Below are positions 42,261-55,465 of a DNA stretch of 64,000 nt, one piece after another. Source of the DNA: Polydactylus sextarius. Lineage: Eukaryota; Chordata; Actinopteri; Polynemidae. Numbering within the stretch: the first letter of the stretch is position 1; each line of letters begins with the position of its first letter. The notes beneath the pieces are model-generated. The model was not told the DNA's origin and did not search any database. It worked only from the letters and a program-made list of their open reading frames with translations. The translations under genes and the position numbers were made by a program. Where the stretch lies: NCBI GenBank assembly GCA_016801845.1, contig CM028922.1, positions 8,611,501 through 8,675,500 on the forward strand, in the 5' to 3' direction.

Positions 42261-43406
42261 AGCTCAGGAGGGAACAAACAAAAAAAATACAGACATACAC
42301 ACACACTTCCTGTTGACTCAAATGTCCCAGGCACATACTGAACCATGTACTTGTATGTCACGGGCTCAATTCTGACTCACGTAATTTTGTCATCTCTCCC
42401 CCCGTCTTTCCATTAGACACTGCGTCCAAAAGGCTTCGAACGTGGTTAAAAACAGATAACAGGCAAAAGAGGGTGAGCGAACATGAACATACAAAAAAAT
42501 ACAACTGCACGGCCATGGGCAGCCGGATCCATTCATGAGCACAAAGCCTAGTCACGCTTTATCTGTCAGTGTTGAGCTAAGAGAGTTGACCCTCTCGAGC
42601 AGCCGGGCGCTGAATGTCTAATGGTGTCTGACAGTGTCCAAATGGACTCCCATACAGTTCAGAGAAGGTCATTTACATCATTTAGTGCTACTGATGAGAT
42701 GAATAATAAATGAATTACTGCTCTGATGGATGAGCAGAGGGGGGGAGAAAAAAAAAAGAGTGAGTTGATTGAGACAGGAAGCTCTGCCATTGGCTGCAAA
42801 TTAAGGCAATGCAAACAGGTGCTGTGTTCACTGCACGCGCTCACTGAGGGGCCCTCTCTCCAGCTGTAACATTTTCCTGACATCCTCCAGAGTGAAGGTA
42901 ATTTCATTACCCGGCATCCAAACTCTACATGCTTGACTAGTCGAGGAGAGAGAGGAAATCAATAGACACCATTACCATGGTTCTCAGTTGAGGTGTAATG
43001 GATACGCACATGGCCAGTTTGTGTGCATGTGCATGTTTGTCATAGTGTGTGTGTGTGTGCAGTGTAAAACAAACCTCATTTACTGTTGACTAATGAAGAT
43101 TTAAGAACCTACTGTTTGTCTTTCTGTGAGCAGCTGTCAAGGGTTGATTACATCTTCACATCATAGAGGAGTCCTTGCCCAAGTATAAGAGTGTCATCTT
43201 ACGTTTCATGCTTGTCTCCTCTGCCCTGGTCCCCGCTGAAGGATGGGGCCTGACTATGACCCCGTGACCCCGGAGGTTGACAGGAGAGAGACGGAGGAGG
43301 ATGTGTTGAGGGAGGAAGTGAAGGAGTCAGACAGGTCACCGGAGTGAATCGCACTATGTCGGGCCACCAGACTCCTCCATCTGCTATCAGAACTGCGCCT
43401 GTCTGC

Positions 43407-43430
43407 TTGGTAATTAAAATTAATTACCAA
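43407..43430. promoter_or_regulatory. Palindromic double TAATTA site
   Basis: TTGGTAATTA-AAAT-TAATTACCAA: perfect 10-bp arms (11 with the next pair). Two inverted TAATTA cores are the binding word of homeodomain proteins; paired-class dimers bind such palindromes with short spacing. No gene is nearby. Confidence 0.4.
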
Positions 43431-44644
43431 AAATTAACTGCAAGCCCGCTTTCTCACTGTCACAGCCTCCTCACACACACACACACACAGCAGATAAAAC
43501 AGCAAATCAGCACACACACAAAACAAATAACGTGCTGTCGGCAGATCAGCGAAAGCTCTCCAATTATGACACTGTCCTTGATAGGCATCATGTCTCCTCC
43601 CTCATTTGTTTTATATACAACTCATCGTCAGGAGCGTACGGTGTCGCTGCTGTTTTGGTTAACAGGCTTATAAAGCTCCTGCTAAGGAACAGACAATTTG
43701 TCTTTTAATTCTGAGACAACATCATTTTGCATGTCTCATTTCAGAGACAGTGGGAGACTCTCTTGGCCTCTCTTGATGCCGCTGTCCTCATGTCCCACTG
43801 TGATGTATGGATTAGCAAAAGCCATCCCAACAGTCAGCAGCACAACCGAACGAGCGAACATCCTCATATATCCTCTAACCACATGCTGGCCGTTGTCTAA
43901 AAATAAAAAAAACAATCTCCATAAAGTTCTGCCAATAGGGAAAATTACTGAGATATCGTTGAGGAGAATTCAGTCAATTTATTTTACCTCAGTGGCAGCT
44001 GTAGTCAGTATTATCATAAAAATGAAAAATAGTTTTTATTTTACAGCGCTGGACTTAGTTTCTTCAACTTTGTCAGCAGTGCTAATACCTGCCAACACCT
44101 TTGTAATTTGAATCTGAAGATGTACTTTAGTGCTCTCAGGCAAATCTCATGTTTCAGCACATTATTTCAACTAAATTATCTGGAAGGAAATCAAAGAAAA
44201 AAGATAAACATGGGTAAAGATTTTATAGTTAATACAAAATACATTTCTCTTCTAGAAAGTAACGTCAGTGTTCAAGGTCTCACCATCATTCATCGTCCAA
44301 CGCAATGTTTGAGGTGGATTTTATATCATAATGTTATTCAGTTTAACAATACGATATGAGTTTTTAATAGTTTTCTTGACAACAATGGAGCTCTATGACA
44401 CATGAAAAATAACACGCATCAAGCTTCAGATACTGACTGTACTTGTTAGTGAGCCCATAAATAATATTTATTAGATATACATCAAACCATGTCAGTTTTA
44501 TCAGTTTAATTAATATAATTTTGACAGCACTGATAATTGGATTCTTTTTTTTTTTTTTTTTTTTTTTTTGTGCTTTCTTGCCAAGGAGATAATGAGAAGA
44601 TCGGCCATTAAATATGAAGCTGCAGCTGAGAGACAGTGAGCTTA

Positions 44645-44710
44645 GGGGTTTTTCCATTTATTTATTTATTTATTTAACATAAACAAAACATAACATAACA
44701 TAACATAACA
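44645..44710. repeat. (TTTA)n and (ATAAC)n low-complexity run
   Basis: About five TTTA units at 44655-44677, then repeated CATAA/ATAAC units to about 44710. Confidence 0.85.
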
Positions 44711-44842
44711 ACTTAAACTTATTTTTAAACTTTATGTTATTGTGATGCTTGGAGGTGGATTGTTTTGCCCTGTCAGGCAGCTTCAGGTTGTTTACAGAAC
44801 TAAACTATACATATATATACATATATTATACATTATATATAT

Positions 44843-44890
44843 ACATAAAACATATAACATAATAATATATATCATATATATGTTTTATGT
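44843..44890. repeat. AT-rich inverted repeat with 14-bp arms
   Basis: ACATAAAACATATA at 44843-44856 is the reverse complement of TATATGTTTTATGT at 44877-44890, with a 20-base AT-rich loop. Confidence 0.8.
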
Positions 44891-47800
44891 TTTTCTCATT
44901 TTTTGTTTTCAGCTCGCAGCATTTTACCCAGCTCAAACATCATTGATGTGTGGCAATGCAATAAATTAATTCCAATGTTAATTAGTCTGTACTGCTACAT
45001 GCTGCTATTAACTCAATGAGTTGTTGTGAACTAATCAACGCAATCATAGCGAGACAACAATTTGCATTTATTACCCAGAGGCTCATGTATCATTATTCTA
45101 TTACTTAATTAGAGTGACAGTCACCAATCTTTTTTGATCTCTGGCAAATAATTATTAGATGAATTCATTATAATGATGTATTTATTATTAAGTTATTTTT
45201 AGTCTACATCATTAACATTGTAAATTTAACATTGTTTAAACATTTTGGGGACAAAGTCTTTGTTGAAGAATGTAATTGTTAAAATACACGGCAGAACCAG
45301 ACTCTGGTCCAACGCTTCATCTTGGCAAACGCTTTTCGCCATGAATCAACACAGATGACATCAAATAAATCCACTTTGGCAGCAGTCTGCATTGTGACCT
45401 CTGTGTCTTGTGCTGCAGCAGTGATTCAGATGTTGGCAGAACTGCCTTAAAAAAAGGACAAACGTACATCCATCATCTTGTTTAGAGGAAGGTTGACAGT
45501 AGATACTATGTACAGCATCTGTTGTCAAGTTAATTTAAATATATTTATGGAAACATGTGGGCGGACAAAGAGTAGTGCGATACATTCTAGAAAAGTAGAC
45601 ACAAATTATCCATTATTTACTGTGTACTCTTTGTTTGGATTGTTTGTTTATGCTTTTATGCTTTTATGTATTTGCTACAATAACAACAGTTAGGACAGTA
45701 CAGTCACAAAAAAACACAAAAATTACAAATGACCAACAATGATGACACATCACCATGTTTTTAATACTATTTATGATCAGTCTTTTTTTTTTACATTCAG
45801 TGATAATTCGTCTTTGGTAGTTTTTACAGTCACCATTCCCACGCTGGATCCAGACTACTGGCCAAAAGCACAAAGGATTCACAGTAAAAGCATGCATGCA
45901 TGTAATCCAGCACGATTTTTATTTCAGTATTTCAGCCTCAGTTTTATTCTGCTCTTAACAGAGTCAGAACTGTATGAACTTCCTGCCAACGCAGACAGAA
46001 CGTCTTACTCCTGGTGTTTCATGTTCAAAGAGTAGTGACATATTGTGCGGCAGCCACTTGAAATGTGTTTGTGATCAGAAACTTTTCAAAGGGTCATTTT
46101 CTAAAAGAAAGAACACATTTTCTTTTTTTAAAAAAAATTAGCAGCTGAACATGACGTGGAGCAGCCACACTGAGCTGCACTTTCTATTCTTCAACAAGGT
46201 GGCCAACCTTAACATTTCCTGCTGAAATCACATTGTGGTTTAATTTATTTTTAAACGATTAAATAAAGAGCTTGTTAGTTGAACTATCAACAGGTACGCC
46301 TGAAGATGTTTAAGGAGTATGCTGTGGAAAAAAATAAAGAGTGGGTTGTATCAAACTGAACTGGCAGTTACCACAGTAACAGTAACCATTAGTGTCAGCA
46401 AATCAATCAGAAATTAAAAGCTTATGGATTTTCACGTCAAAGCTTTTATGATGATTTTAGGATTTTTGGATTTTGGTGACTTCCAGTGGCATAAAGGCAG
46501 AATAAATTGACCCATCAAATCACAGATACTGGAAATACACAGAAGTTAATTTGAACTCTAATTCTAACTCAGTCACGGTTGGTGTTTGACTTGAGATAAT
46601 GACTATGACCCTACGAATAGAACAAAATAGTTTGACCTGATATTTGGGCCAATTTAAAAACTATTAAATGTGTGGGAAAAAGTGCAAGTGAATACCATGG
46701 GCTGAAGGAAAAAAGACAAATGTGTGTGCACAGGTAATACATTATTTACAAGTATTATAAATAAATTTCTTTCTGAATAATCATCACAGCGTCGTAATTA
46801 AAATAATATAATGTTAAATAAATTAACATTTTTTATACTGTATGTTTGAGGAATGTAAAGGTTAATAGGCATAGGGTCTGTTTTAATGCAGCCCAGACTG
46901 CAGTCCCTGAGAAGAAACCTTGCTAAATGCAATGTAAACTCAGAAATCTATCTACTTTTAGCTGCACGCCCCTGTGCTACTCACCAGGACTCAAGGCTGC
47001 TGACAGCTTTACCCTGCAGTCTAAATCAATACAACAGGTTCTTTGAGCATCACATGCACATACACACAGCTGCAGCTGAGGGATATCCTTGAGACAGACC
47101 CCACGATGGCAGAAAAGAATGAGTGTGGAAAGTGTGAGGAAAAGAGAGAGAAAGGGTGTGAGTGTGTGTGAGGGAGATTTTTGGGAAAGACACATGGGAG
47201 GTAGCAAAAGTAATGGTTTTCCCTCCTGTCCAACAGGACTCCAGGCTACAGAGAGTTCTTTGTAGAACAGCTGGTCGATTGTGGTCGGGGAGAATCTTGC
47301 AGATACTAATGAAGCAAAGGGTCTGACTGTGGAGTGAAGTACAGAAAAATAAAACGAAGAACCTACACTCTTGCTCAAGAGCGGCTTTGTGAGGCTAGTA
47401 GCACTATAAGATACAACTGATGCTAAAATATTCACAATGATAGTAATAACATGATCTTGTTTAGCAGGTATACCCCTCATGTTCATGTTCATCATCTCAG
47501 TTACAGATTTTCTCAGTTGCTTTGGTGCATTTCCCAGAATATAATTGAAATTCTCAAAACTGCTTGTTCAATTTCCACACCCACTAGTCACTTGTGCACA
47601 TCATAACAGCAGTTCCGAGTTCATTTTGTCATTTTGCACATGCTTTTGTACGCTTAGGCGGACACTTATGTGCAACTGGCAGAAGTATCATACACCTTCA
47701 GTTTCCTATGTCATACTGATCAAAATGCACTGTACTAGTCCTCAATTGAATATTTCAAGGTACGCGTTGCTGTTTTCTTGAAAAGTTCGAGTCTTCAAAA

Positions 47801-48504
47801 TGCCTTTGCAAGTATGTCTGCAACCTAATCAATTACATATTCTCTGTCAGTCACTTTGGGTTGAAAAACAAAAACAAATCTTCATCAAATTATCAAATCT
47901 TCTTGCTTTTGAACACATTTACTAGCCTTGACTGGTTCGTTTTCTGACCATCCAGTACTGACTGTCCCCAATTAAGGCTATACAGTACAACCTTAATTTT
48001 CTCCAAACCTTCTTCTTTTTTATGTGTGTTTGTAAAAAAAAAAAAAAAAAAAAAAGTGATACAACGGTTTTCATTTATGGACATCATTTTTAATTACTGA
48101 AATGTTAAGAAATGCCTTTATAGTCACTTTAATGTAAGGAATAGCTACAAATACTGCAATATCCATGCTCCTTAAACCACTCTTGTTATGGAGAAACAGC
48201 TAGTTAGAGGATCAAATTAGCCGTGTAGTAAATTGCTTTACCATTGTAATTAAGAACAAAGCATGGCGCCATTACTGAACTCATTTAACACTGACCTAGA
48301 ATCTGAAAATTGAGTGATAAACTGCTGAATGTTTAATCATGTTTCCACAAAACTTCAGGTAGGTTGGAACGCAAACAACACAAGCTCTGTCATTGGATGT
48401 TTGAACGATAATGATTAATTAACTTCTCTTCTCAAGACTTGTGCCTATGAAGGTTTTCTTTCATAGGAACAATCAACTACACACTGTCGATTAGACTTCC
48501 ATAT

Positions 48505-48645
48505 CCATCTTGAAGTGTGCCATCTGTCAGCTAACTGAAGAAGACTGAAGAAGGTGAAACGTCTTCAAGAATCTACAACCAAGTCTAATTTCTTTAGATT
48601 CAACACCTTTGGATCCATGACACAATGACTTGAATTAATGAGAAT
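48505..48645 (+). repeat. Dispersed fish repeat (GAAGAAG...GGTGAAACGTCTTC type)
   Basis: Contains ACTGAAGAAG, GGTGAAACGTCTTCAAGAA, CCTTTGGATCCATGAC and GAGAATCTTCACAGACA in the order of an interspersed repeat frequently met in fish genomes. The parent element class is not certain to me. No coding capacity. Confidence 0.55.
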
Positions 48646-50098
48646 CTTCACAGACACTACTGTGAAGACTGGTACAAATGAAGACAGGACAAATAAGTTT
48701 TGCAGACTGTTGAATTTGTTTCTTTTTGTCTTCAGGCATTCATTTGTTTCATTTCAGTATGTTGAAAAACTTAAAACTTGCCTGAGGGTGATCTGTTTTA
48801 ACAAATAACCGACCTTATACAAGCCAACCTTATTAATTGCTGTGCTTTGTAACAAAGTCCTCTGAGTCGTGTTCATTCTGTACAAAGACTATTTTGAGAG
48901 ACTGATAGATGGAGCACTTCAAGATGAACATGAAATTCTACCTATTGAATCACCGGTACAGAGGAAAAACCATCATAAACATCTGAGTCCACATACAACA
49001 GAACTTGAGGAAAGTTAACTAAGTACAGAATATTGTTCAACACATCCAGTAACAGAGTTTTTTCTATTCTATTCTAGGTCTGTGTTAAACACACTTAATA
49101 ATGGGTGACAGCAGAGCAACCTACCAGTGCAACACATTTGAAAGAATTTCTCTAACAATGTTGGGGAAAACTTTGTGAACAATATTGGATTTACACAGTA
49201 GAAAGAATGCTACAAATATGTTTCAGCTGATGGATGAGTCAGTGATTTATATTAAATTTAGATCAACAAGAAAATCCCATAATGTTTTGTTTTTTAAATA
49301 TCCGATTTTTTTTTTAATGTACTTTGTCCCACACTTTAATTTCAGAAACACTGAGACTGTGAATTATGTAAATAAAACTGTTATAAAACTTTTGACTGGT
49401 GGTGTGTGCAGGGAGAGGAAATAAACAGATTTCCTGCACACTGAAAGAGAGAGTTCTGGTTGTCCATGAAGAGGGAGTCTTAATTGTTTCCTTGGAGATG
49501 AGCCTACCCATGAGTTCAGACTCTGACATCCACACTTTTCTCATTAACGAAGGAACCTGACATTCTGAGCAGGAAAAAAAGAAAACAGTACTCTCCGGTG
49601 ACTCTCTCTCACCTCTAAAATTGGTCGACCGTCAGACTGAAAGAAAAAAACAGCTTCTTCATTAGCCTTTTGTAATTCTTTGTTTGTTGGCCGAGTCAAC
49701 AATATTAATCCCAACAACTGTTCCACTGTTGGGGTTTTTATTCATGATTTTCAACTTTTCTTGACTGCACCAATACATTTTATCCACAAGGTATGATATG
49801 CAACATTGCTGCTACCCATTTGGCTGCAATATAAAGAAAAGTATCCATGGATACTGTAAATGGATGTGTATTTTTATGAAATAAAATCAGTCTAAAACTG
49901 TAACATTGGTTGTTGTCTACAAGGCTCAGTATGGTTCAAATGAAGTGATGATGAGTTAAGACAGAAAGATTTTCTTTGTCGACCATTCAACACACTGACA
50001 TTAAAATAAGATCCACCAGAAGAATTCTTAGTTGATCATTAAGAGTTTGTGAAGTTGGGGGATGCACCAATGCCACTCTGCTGAGTGTGACCATAATA
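48646..50098. other. Non-coding stretch, no gene seen
   Basis: AT-rich DNA without recognisable features. Confidence 0.6.
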
Positions 50099-50135
50099 GA
50101 TAGACAGATAGACAGATAGACAGATAGACAGATAA

Positions 50136-50234
<99 letters not shown>
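50099..50234. repeat. GATA/GACA tetranucleotide array
   Basis: 136 bp. Alternating GATA and GACA units at the left end, pure GATA to the right. Confidence 0.98.
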
Positions 50235-53200
50235 CTTCTTACTTCTTCTTATCAGACTTAGCAAGATATTTAAAAGTTCTCTTCACACTTTCAAATCAGC
50301 TATTTTTCTTGTTCCATCACTGAAGATAAAACCATGCAACACTCAACCTCAATATCCTGCCGTGAGATCACCGGCGCCTCTCTACTCTCCTCAGCCAGCT
50401 TTCCACGTGTCCATGGCAACATTTCAGTTTAGTATTGATTTTACCATTTGAACACTTTGCAGATCTTGTTATGCCTTATTATTGCCAGACCGAAATGTCC
50501 TTCTTCAGCCACTGGACTGTGCTTTCGGTTGAGAGCCACACAGTCTCCATTAAGAGCAGGCCTCAGCCTATTTGGGCCCCAATGAAACACTATAATGGTG
50601 CCATTAGAGCAGGTAGATTAGTCACACATGCAGGCACACTCATGTGCTCGTGCTAAGTTGCACGTTCATGCTGTGAGAGCAGTCAAAAACTGAAAGTAAA
50701 TGTAAACTTGAAGGAAATCCAGAAGTCTTGACTGTAAGATTCAAAGAAAGGTGTCTTTAGATGTGTCTTTAGATTATGCCCTAATATGGTTTGTATACAG
50801 TGACTACATATGTATACTATAAGAATGTATGAAAAGTAAGAAAAATACACTGCTAATCTGTGTCTTATATGAGCACTAAATCTGTGCTGATATAATAACA
50901 TAGGCAGAAAAAACAAATAGCAAGAAGAATCAAGGAGAACAAGAGGAGGAGGGGAGAATTTATTAGCATCACTATAGATAGAAAGATAATAAAATGTGTA
51001 AATGTCTTAGAACGTGATTAAGAAGATAATACTGATTGTGCAAGCTTCTGATCCTCGGGGAGAGTGTTGTAGGAGCAGGTTCTTTGCAAAACTGCTTTAA
51101 TTTTCTGTCTATTTTTAGAAACAGCTTTTAGGTGTACTGATGCACTGCATGTATGAGTGAAACATGCTGGAACATCAGAGGTCAAACAACATGAAAAGAT
51201 TGCACTACACTACACACTACTACAGTGGAGTTATGACAGCAATCATAGTAGAGGAGACAGTTAAGGACAGGTAATTCCAAGCAAGGATTTTCATGCTTTT
51301 ACTGAAATTTTTTCTTGGATGAAAGAATGGTTGGACGTCATAGGATACAGCAAGCAATTTAGTACTGGTATACATTAGATTTCCACTGCCCTATACACAA
51401 AGCCAGGTCACTATTCATCAATCACACTTTCCCTCTTGCTTTAATTTTGCCCTATTCAAAAAATATTCAGTTAATTCCCTAAAAGAAAAAGCTTATGTAA
51501 CTTCCTTGTGCCCTTGACTCTCAGTTTGAGATCAGTTTCTTTACATTTTGTTTGGGAATGCTTTTAACATTTGGTTTTTAAACACATTTGGCAGTGTGTC
51601 ATTCAGTCCATCATTTTCATTTTTTTACTTGAACCTAATTAGGTTTTAAATGGCACTAAATTGCGGGAATGAAGTGAGTAAAAGTGATTGCACTCTGTAT
51701 ACTCACCCACCCTGCAATAGTTACTGTACCAGGCTCAACAGTAGCTTCCAGTGGTCCAAACATATTATAAGCCATGTTCATGTTCCTTTGCTATATGATG
51801 TCAGATTTCATGAAACTGTTTGTTACAAATCAAGTATGTACAAGCTGCTTTTTATGTATTATGCCTATATGTATTACATAAAAATTTCATTGTTCCAGGA
51901 ATTCACTTTTGCATACCAAGTCGTACTCACTACATATTTATTCCTCTTTAATATTTCATGTCCCAAGTTTGTAAAATACAGCTGCAGAATTTTTATCTGT
52001 AATGAGGTCTGCCTTCAGTCATTAATAATGTTTTTGTATTTGCTCGTTTAATAGACGAGATCTTGCACAGGTAAGAGGAAATGTGAGCCAAGTGGGAAAT
52101 CACCTAAATGACAGTGAGAATGTCAGACTTTATCCCTCTCTACCTCTCGGCTTCATTTGTTCTTCTTCTGCTGTCAATAGTGCAGCTGGGTCTGTGTTCC
52201 CCATAGGCTCCATTTAGAGGCCTTGTTTTGATTTCTTCACATGACATATCACTCCATCTTTAAAGGCCCAGGGGTGGCATTCCCCCAATCTGACCTTTCC
52301 CTGTCAGTCAATAAAATGAACCCTACTTTCATCAGATGGACCCACAGGAAAAATTAATGCATCATTTGCTGCTGTATTTTACTAGAAAAACCACTGATTT
52401 TGGGGCATTTCATCTCAGGTTTTTTGTCATTGCTGGTTTTACTGTTGTACATGAAAAACAGTTGGTATTTATTCATGTTATTGAGCAAAAAATTGCAACA
52501 CATGTCTCTGTAATGGTACAGTTGACACAAGCTGTCTCCTTTTCATCATTTTATCCTTCCTTGCCACTTTCCTCCCACAGTTTTTATTATTTCTTTATTC
52601 CTTCATGTAACCAGAGAGCATGAAAATCCCTGTAAGTGTCTCCTTCATCGTCACTATCAATGTTTGCTTTTGACACTTAGGGACATCTTATGATATTACT
52701 TAACTTGACTCAAGTATATAGATAGAATATGGCACAGACTTACAAGGCACGGGTGTATGTGAACCTCAGGCTTTGTTTTATGCATGAACAGAGCGCCATG
52801 TCTGGAAAACATCCTGGTTTTCAGACCACGGACTGTAAGGCTTTATTGTGGCAGCCCCACATTTGATTGATTTTCTCACTTCCTGCAGACTCAGCATTGA
52901 TTTAATGTGTGTGCGCTGTGAGTCCACATCAGCGCTGACACCAGTTTAGCTCTGAGCTCAGCCTGCTGTTTACAATTCAAACCACATATGTTTGATAATG
53001 TTGCATAATGCAGTGTTGTTAGCACGCTGAACACTTACATTACTCTGCTAACTGCTGACAGCCAGCTGCTGCTGCTGCTGACTGATGGGCCGTCCACATC
53101 AGGGGGCAACAGTGGGTGATAAAGAGCTCGACAGAGTTTTAATTAATGGTGTCTGTCCAAGGTCAGAGTCATCATGTCAGTGAGCTGTGGCCCCACAATT

Positions 53201-53479
53201 GATTGATCACATTCTGCTCCCACATTGTCACATGCACGGTCAGGTGACACACATTGATCGGGCTCTGCGGCCTGTGCCAAAACTCCAGAAATCATCCAGT
53301 TATCCACCCATTCATTATCATTCAATTTATTCATTAACCATTGATTTTTTTTTTTTTTTTAGCAACTTTAAATTTCTTCCTCTCATATATTAAGGTTCAG
53401 TTCAGACTATTCAAACAATATATCAGTTGAATTTCTTATTAATTATTATTGCACAATTTCACAAAAATTTTAAACTGTA
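50235..53479. other. Non-coding stretch, no gene seen
   Basis: A 133-codon frame at 51650-52051 is Tyr/Cys/Phe-rich and looks like chance. Blocks at 50.34-50.66 and 52.8-53.3 kb are of higher complexity. Confidence 0.55.
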
Positions 53480-54290
53480 GTCTGCTTCCATCTACTAGCA
53501 CTCATCATCTCAGCAACTAACACAGCCTTTGGGAAGCAGCTGTCCCTGAAGTGACTGGACCTTCTCAACCTTGAGCCTGCCCAAGGGAAGGGTGGTAAAT
53601 AGGAAGTGACCAGGATATGAAGACACCCTGAAGATGTTGTTTGCTTACCTAAGTAGATAATTTGAGTGGACATCTTCCAGGATTGGAAGAGAGGTACTGA
53701 TAATCCGTTGACCTGTCCTCACAATCCTCTGGGTACTGGTGCTGTGGATAATGGTAGAAGATGCGAAATCGCCATTTTGACCTTCTGGGGTCTGTTGGAG
53801 AGAAATTCCTTTATTAAAAGAAAAACAATTTACAGTGTGTTTACAGTTTGTCTACTAGTTTCTTCAGATTGATGGAATTGAAGTCTGAATAAAATAAACA
53901 CTGGTGCTGAAGTTTTCCAGGTGAGTGAAGACAGTATGAAGTGTGAGAGTAGTGGCGTCGTCTCAGGATCTATTGACTTTTTAGACTAGACTTTTTAGAC
54001 TAGACTGGGAGACAATGCAGGCCTTGTTGTTATATAATACCAGCCTTTCAAAACATTTCATTATTACTGGTGTGAGGGCAATGGGCTGGTAATTATCAAG
54101 GCTAGTGAATGCTCTGGTCTAAGAACAAAGGATAATGGTGGTAGTTTTCAGACAGGAACTGCAGTCTGTTTTAGCGACTGGTTGAATATGTTTGTGAAAA
54201 TTGCAGCAAACTGATTTGCACATGCCTTAAGGGCTATGCATGATGAATCTCGATGCAGTATGTCTGCAGGATTAGACTTCCTCCAGGTTT
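53480..54290 (-). pseudogene. Internally deleted non-LTR retrotransposon ORF2 remnant
   Basis: Minus-strand translation (frame shifts) shows pieces of a LINE protein in correct order. At the 5' side (54290-53990) are ANQFAAIFTNIFNQSL, then VIMKCFERLV, a signature of the region before reverse transcriptase motif A. Then comes a degraded LHTVFTHLEN stretch (about 53960-53910). At the 3' side (53760-53480) are QRIVRTGQRII and LPILEDVHSNYL, then SHFRDSCFPKAV, typical of the C-terminus. About 1 kb of the RT core between them is missing. The wording fits the L2/CR1/Rex1-like LINEs common in teleosts; the exact clade is uncertain. Stops and frameshifts show it is dead. A 16-bp unit (TTTTTAGACTAGAC) is repeated near 53978-54006. 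Confidence 0.8.
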
Positions 54291-54589
54291 GATTTGAAAC
54301 TTTTAGTTATATTATATACTGTGGATGTTGCAATATCCAAATCCCTTTGAAGAACATGAGTTTTCTACATATTATTTTCTCATGGATTTATTGGTGACAA
54401 ACAAAAACCTCAACCAACTTCTGCTCCTAAGGGATGAGGCCTTCCCTGCAAGCTGCTTTTGCACCAACAGACCAGAAACTACAGCTTCAGCAAACATATT
54501 CCTGCTGCTGTATAGTTTGTTTTTGTTTTTGAATTTACACATCAGCTAAAACTTCATGAAACTGACTCAAGAGGTATAACCACCATTAA

Positions 54590-54885
54590 ACCCAATGTAT
54601 TGACCTTGACTATGGACAACTTACCAGTGTGTTTGAAAATGAAACAGCCATGTGCTTCTTCAATCTTTACATTTTATGTTTATTTTTCTCCCGGCAAATG
54701 ACATGTTTCTACAGAAAGATAATCCAGTTGACTGTATCTGACGTCTCAGTAAAAGTCATGGAAATAGAAGCCACTAGTGTATGAACCTCTAGATTGACAA
54801 GTACCTCAGAAAAAAAAATATTGACCTGTGTGACCTTGACCTGCATCACTCAAGAAAACGTGACCATGACCTTTCAGTCATATAT
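54590..54885 (+). repeat. Decayed TGACCTTGACC-type repeat
   Basis: Shows TATTGACCTTGACTATGGAC, GTGTGACCTTGACCTGCATC and GTGACCATGACCTTTCAG, the companion motif of the repeat at 20.4 kb. Strongly diverged; boundaries approximate. Confidence 0.4.
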
Positions 54886-55069
54886 TAATACTATCATATG
54901 TAATATAACATGGATTGTGGAAGGTATTTTGGTTTGATGGAACCAAATTTTATAACTTTGGCATTTGGTGAAATATGGTGTCTGGTTAAAGTATACAACC
55001 CCCCTGGTTAATTTTTTTCTTTTTTGGATTCATCCATACACTCTTGTACTTCAACATTCATCATCCCTC

Positions 55070-55465
55070 CAGTCAGTCATTCATTCATTCATACATTCAT
55101 TCATCCTCTTTAACCCATTCTATATGGGATTCACCCATTCATCCATTATCCATTTGTTTACCCACCCTGACTCTCATATGCACCCATTATTTCACTATCT
55201 TGATCCATATCATCCAACATGTTCTTTTACCTATGGTACAATTCATCCATTTATTCATTATTCATCTACGATCGACCCATACCTCCACGCATCCATTATT
55301 TCGTCCATTCCACCATTTATCCATCACCCCGTCATCCATCATTTATCCTTTTATGGATTCTACCTTTCATTCATTCCTCCAATCTTTTACCTGTTCTACC
55401 ATTCATCCATCTGTCTATCCATTTACTTTTGCATTCACCCATCCATTCATCTCTTGCTTCACTGT
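55070..55465. repeat. Imperfect CATT/CATC-rich tract, about 400 bp
   Basis: CATT, CATC and CCAT units occur throughout, pure only at 55078-55105 and strongly diverged elsewhere. The tract keeps two plus-strand frames open (about 157 and 180 codons), rich in His, Ser, Ile and Pro. They are repeat artefacts, not genes. Confidence 0.85.

Larger units (their letters stand above)
42261..48504. other. Non-coding stretch, no confirmed gene
   Basis: Contains the palindromic TAATTA site, a 34-codon acidic plus-strand frame at 43243-43347 (see findings), T25 at 44545-44569 and A22 at 48033-48054. Frames of 137 codons (43698-44111) and 172 codons (46977-47495) have no recognisable domain. Confidence 0.5.

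Noticed and set aside
46977..47495. 172-codon minus-strand frame
   Set aside because: Low-complexity Leu/Ser/Pro-rich sequence with no domain, poor start context and no splice or promoter support; length is within chance for 64 kb.
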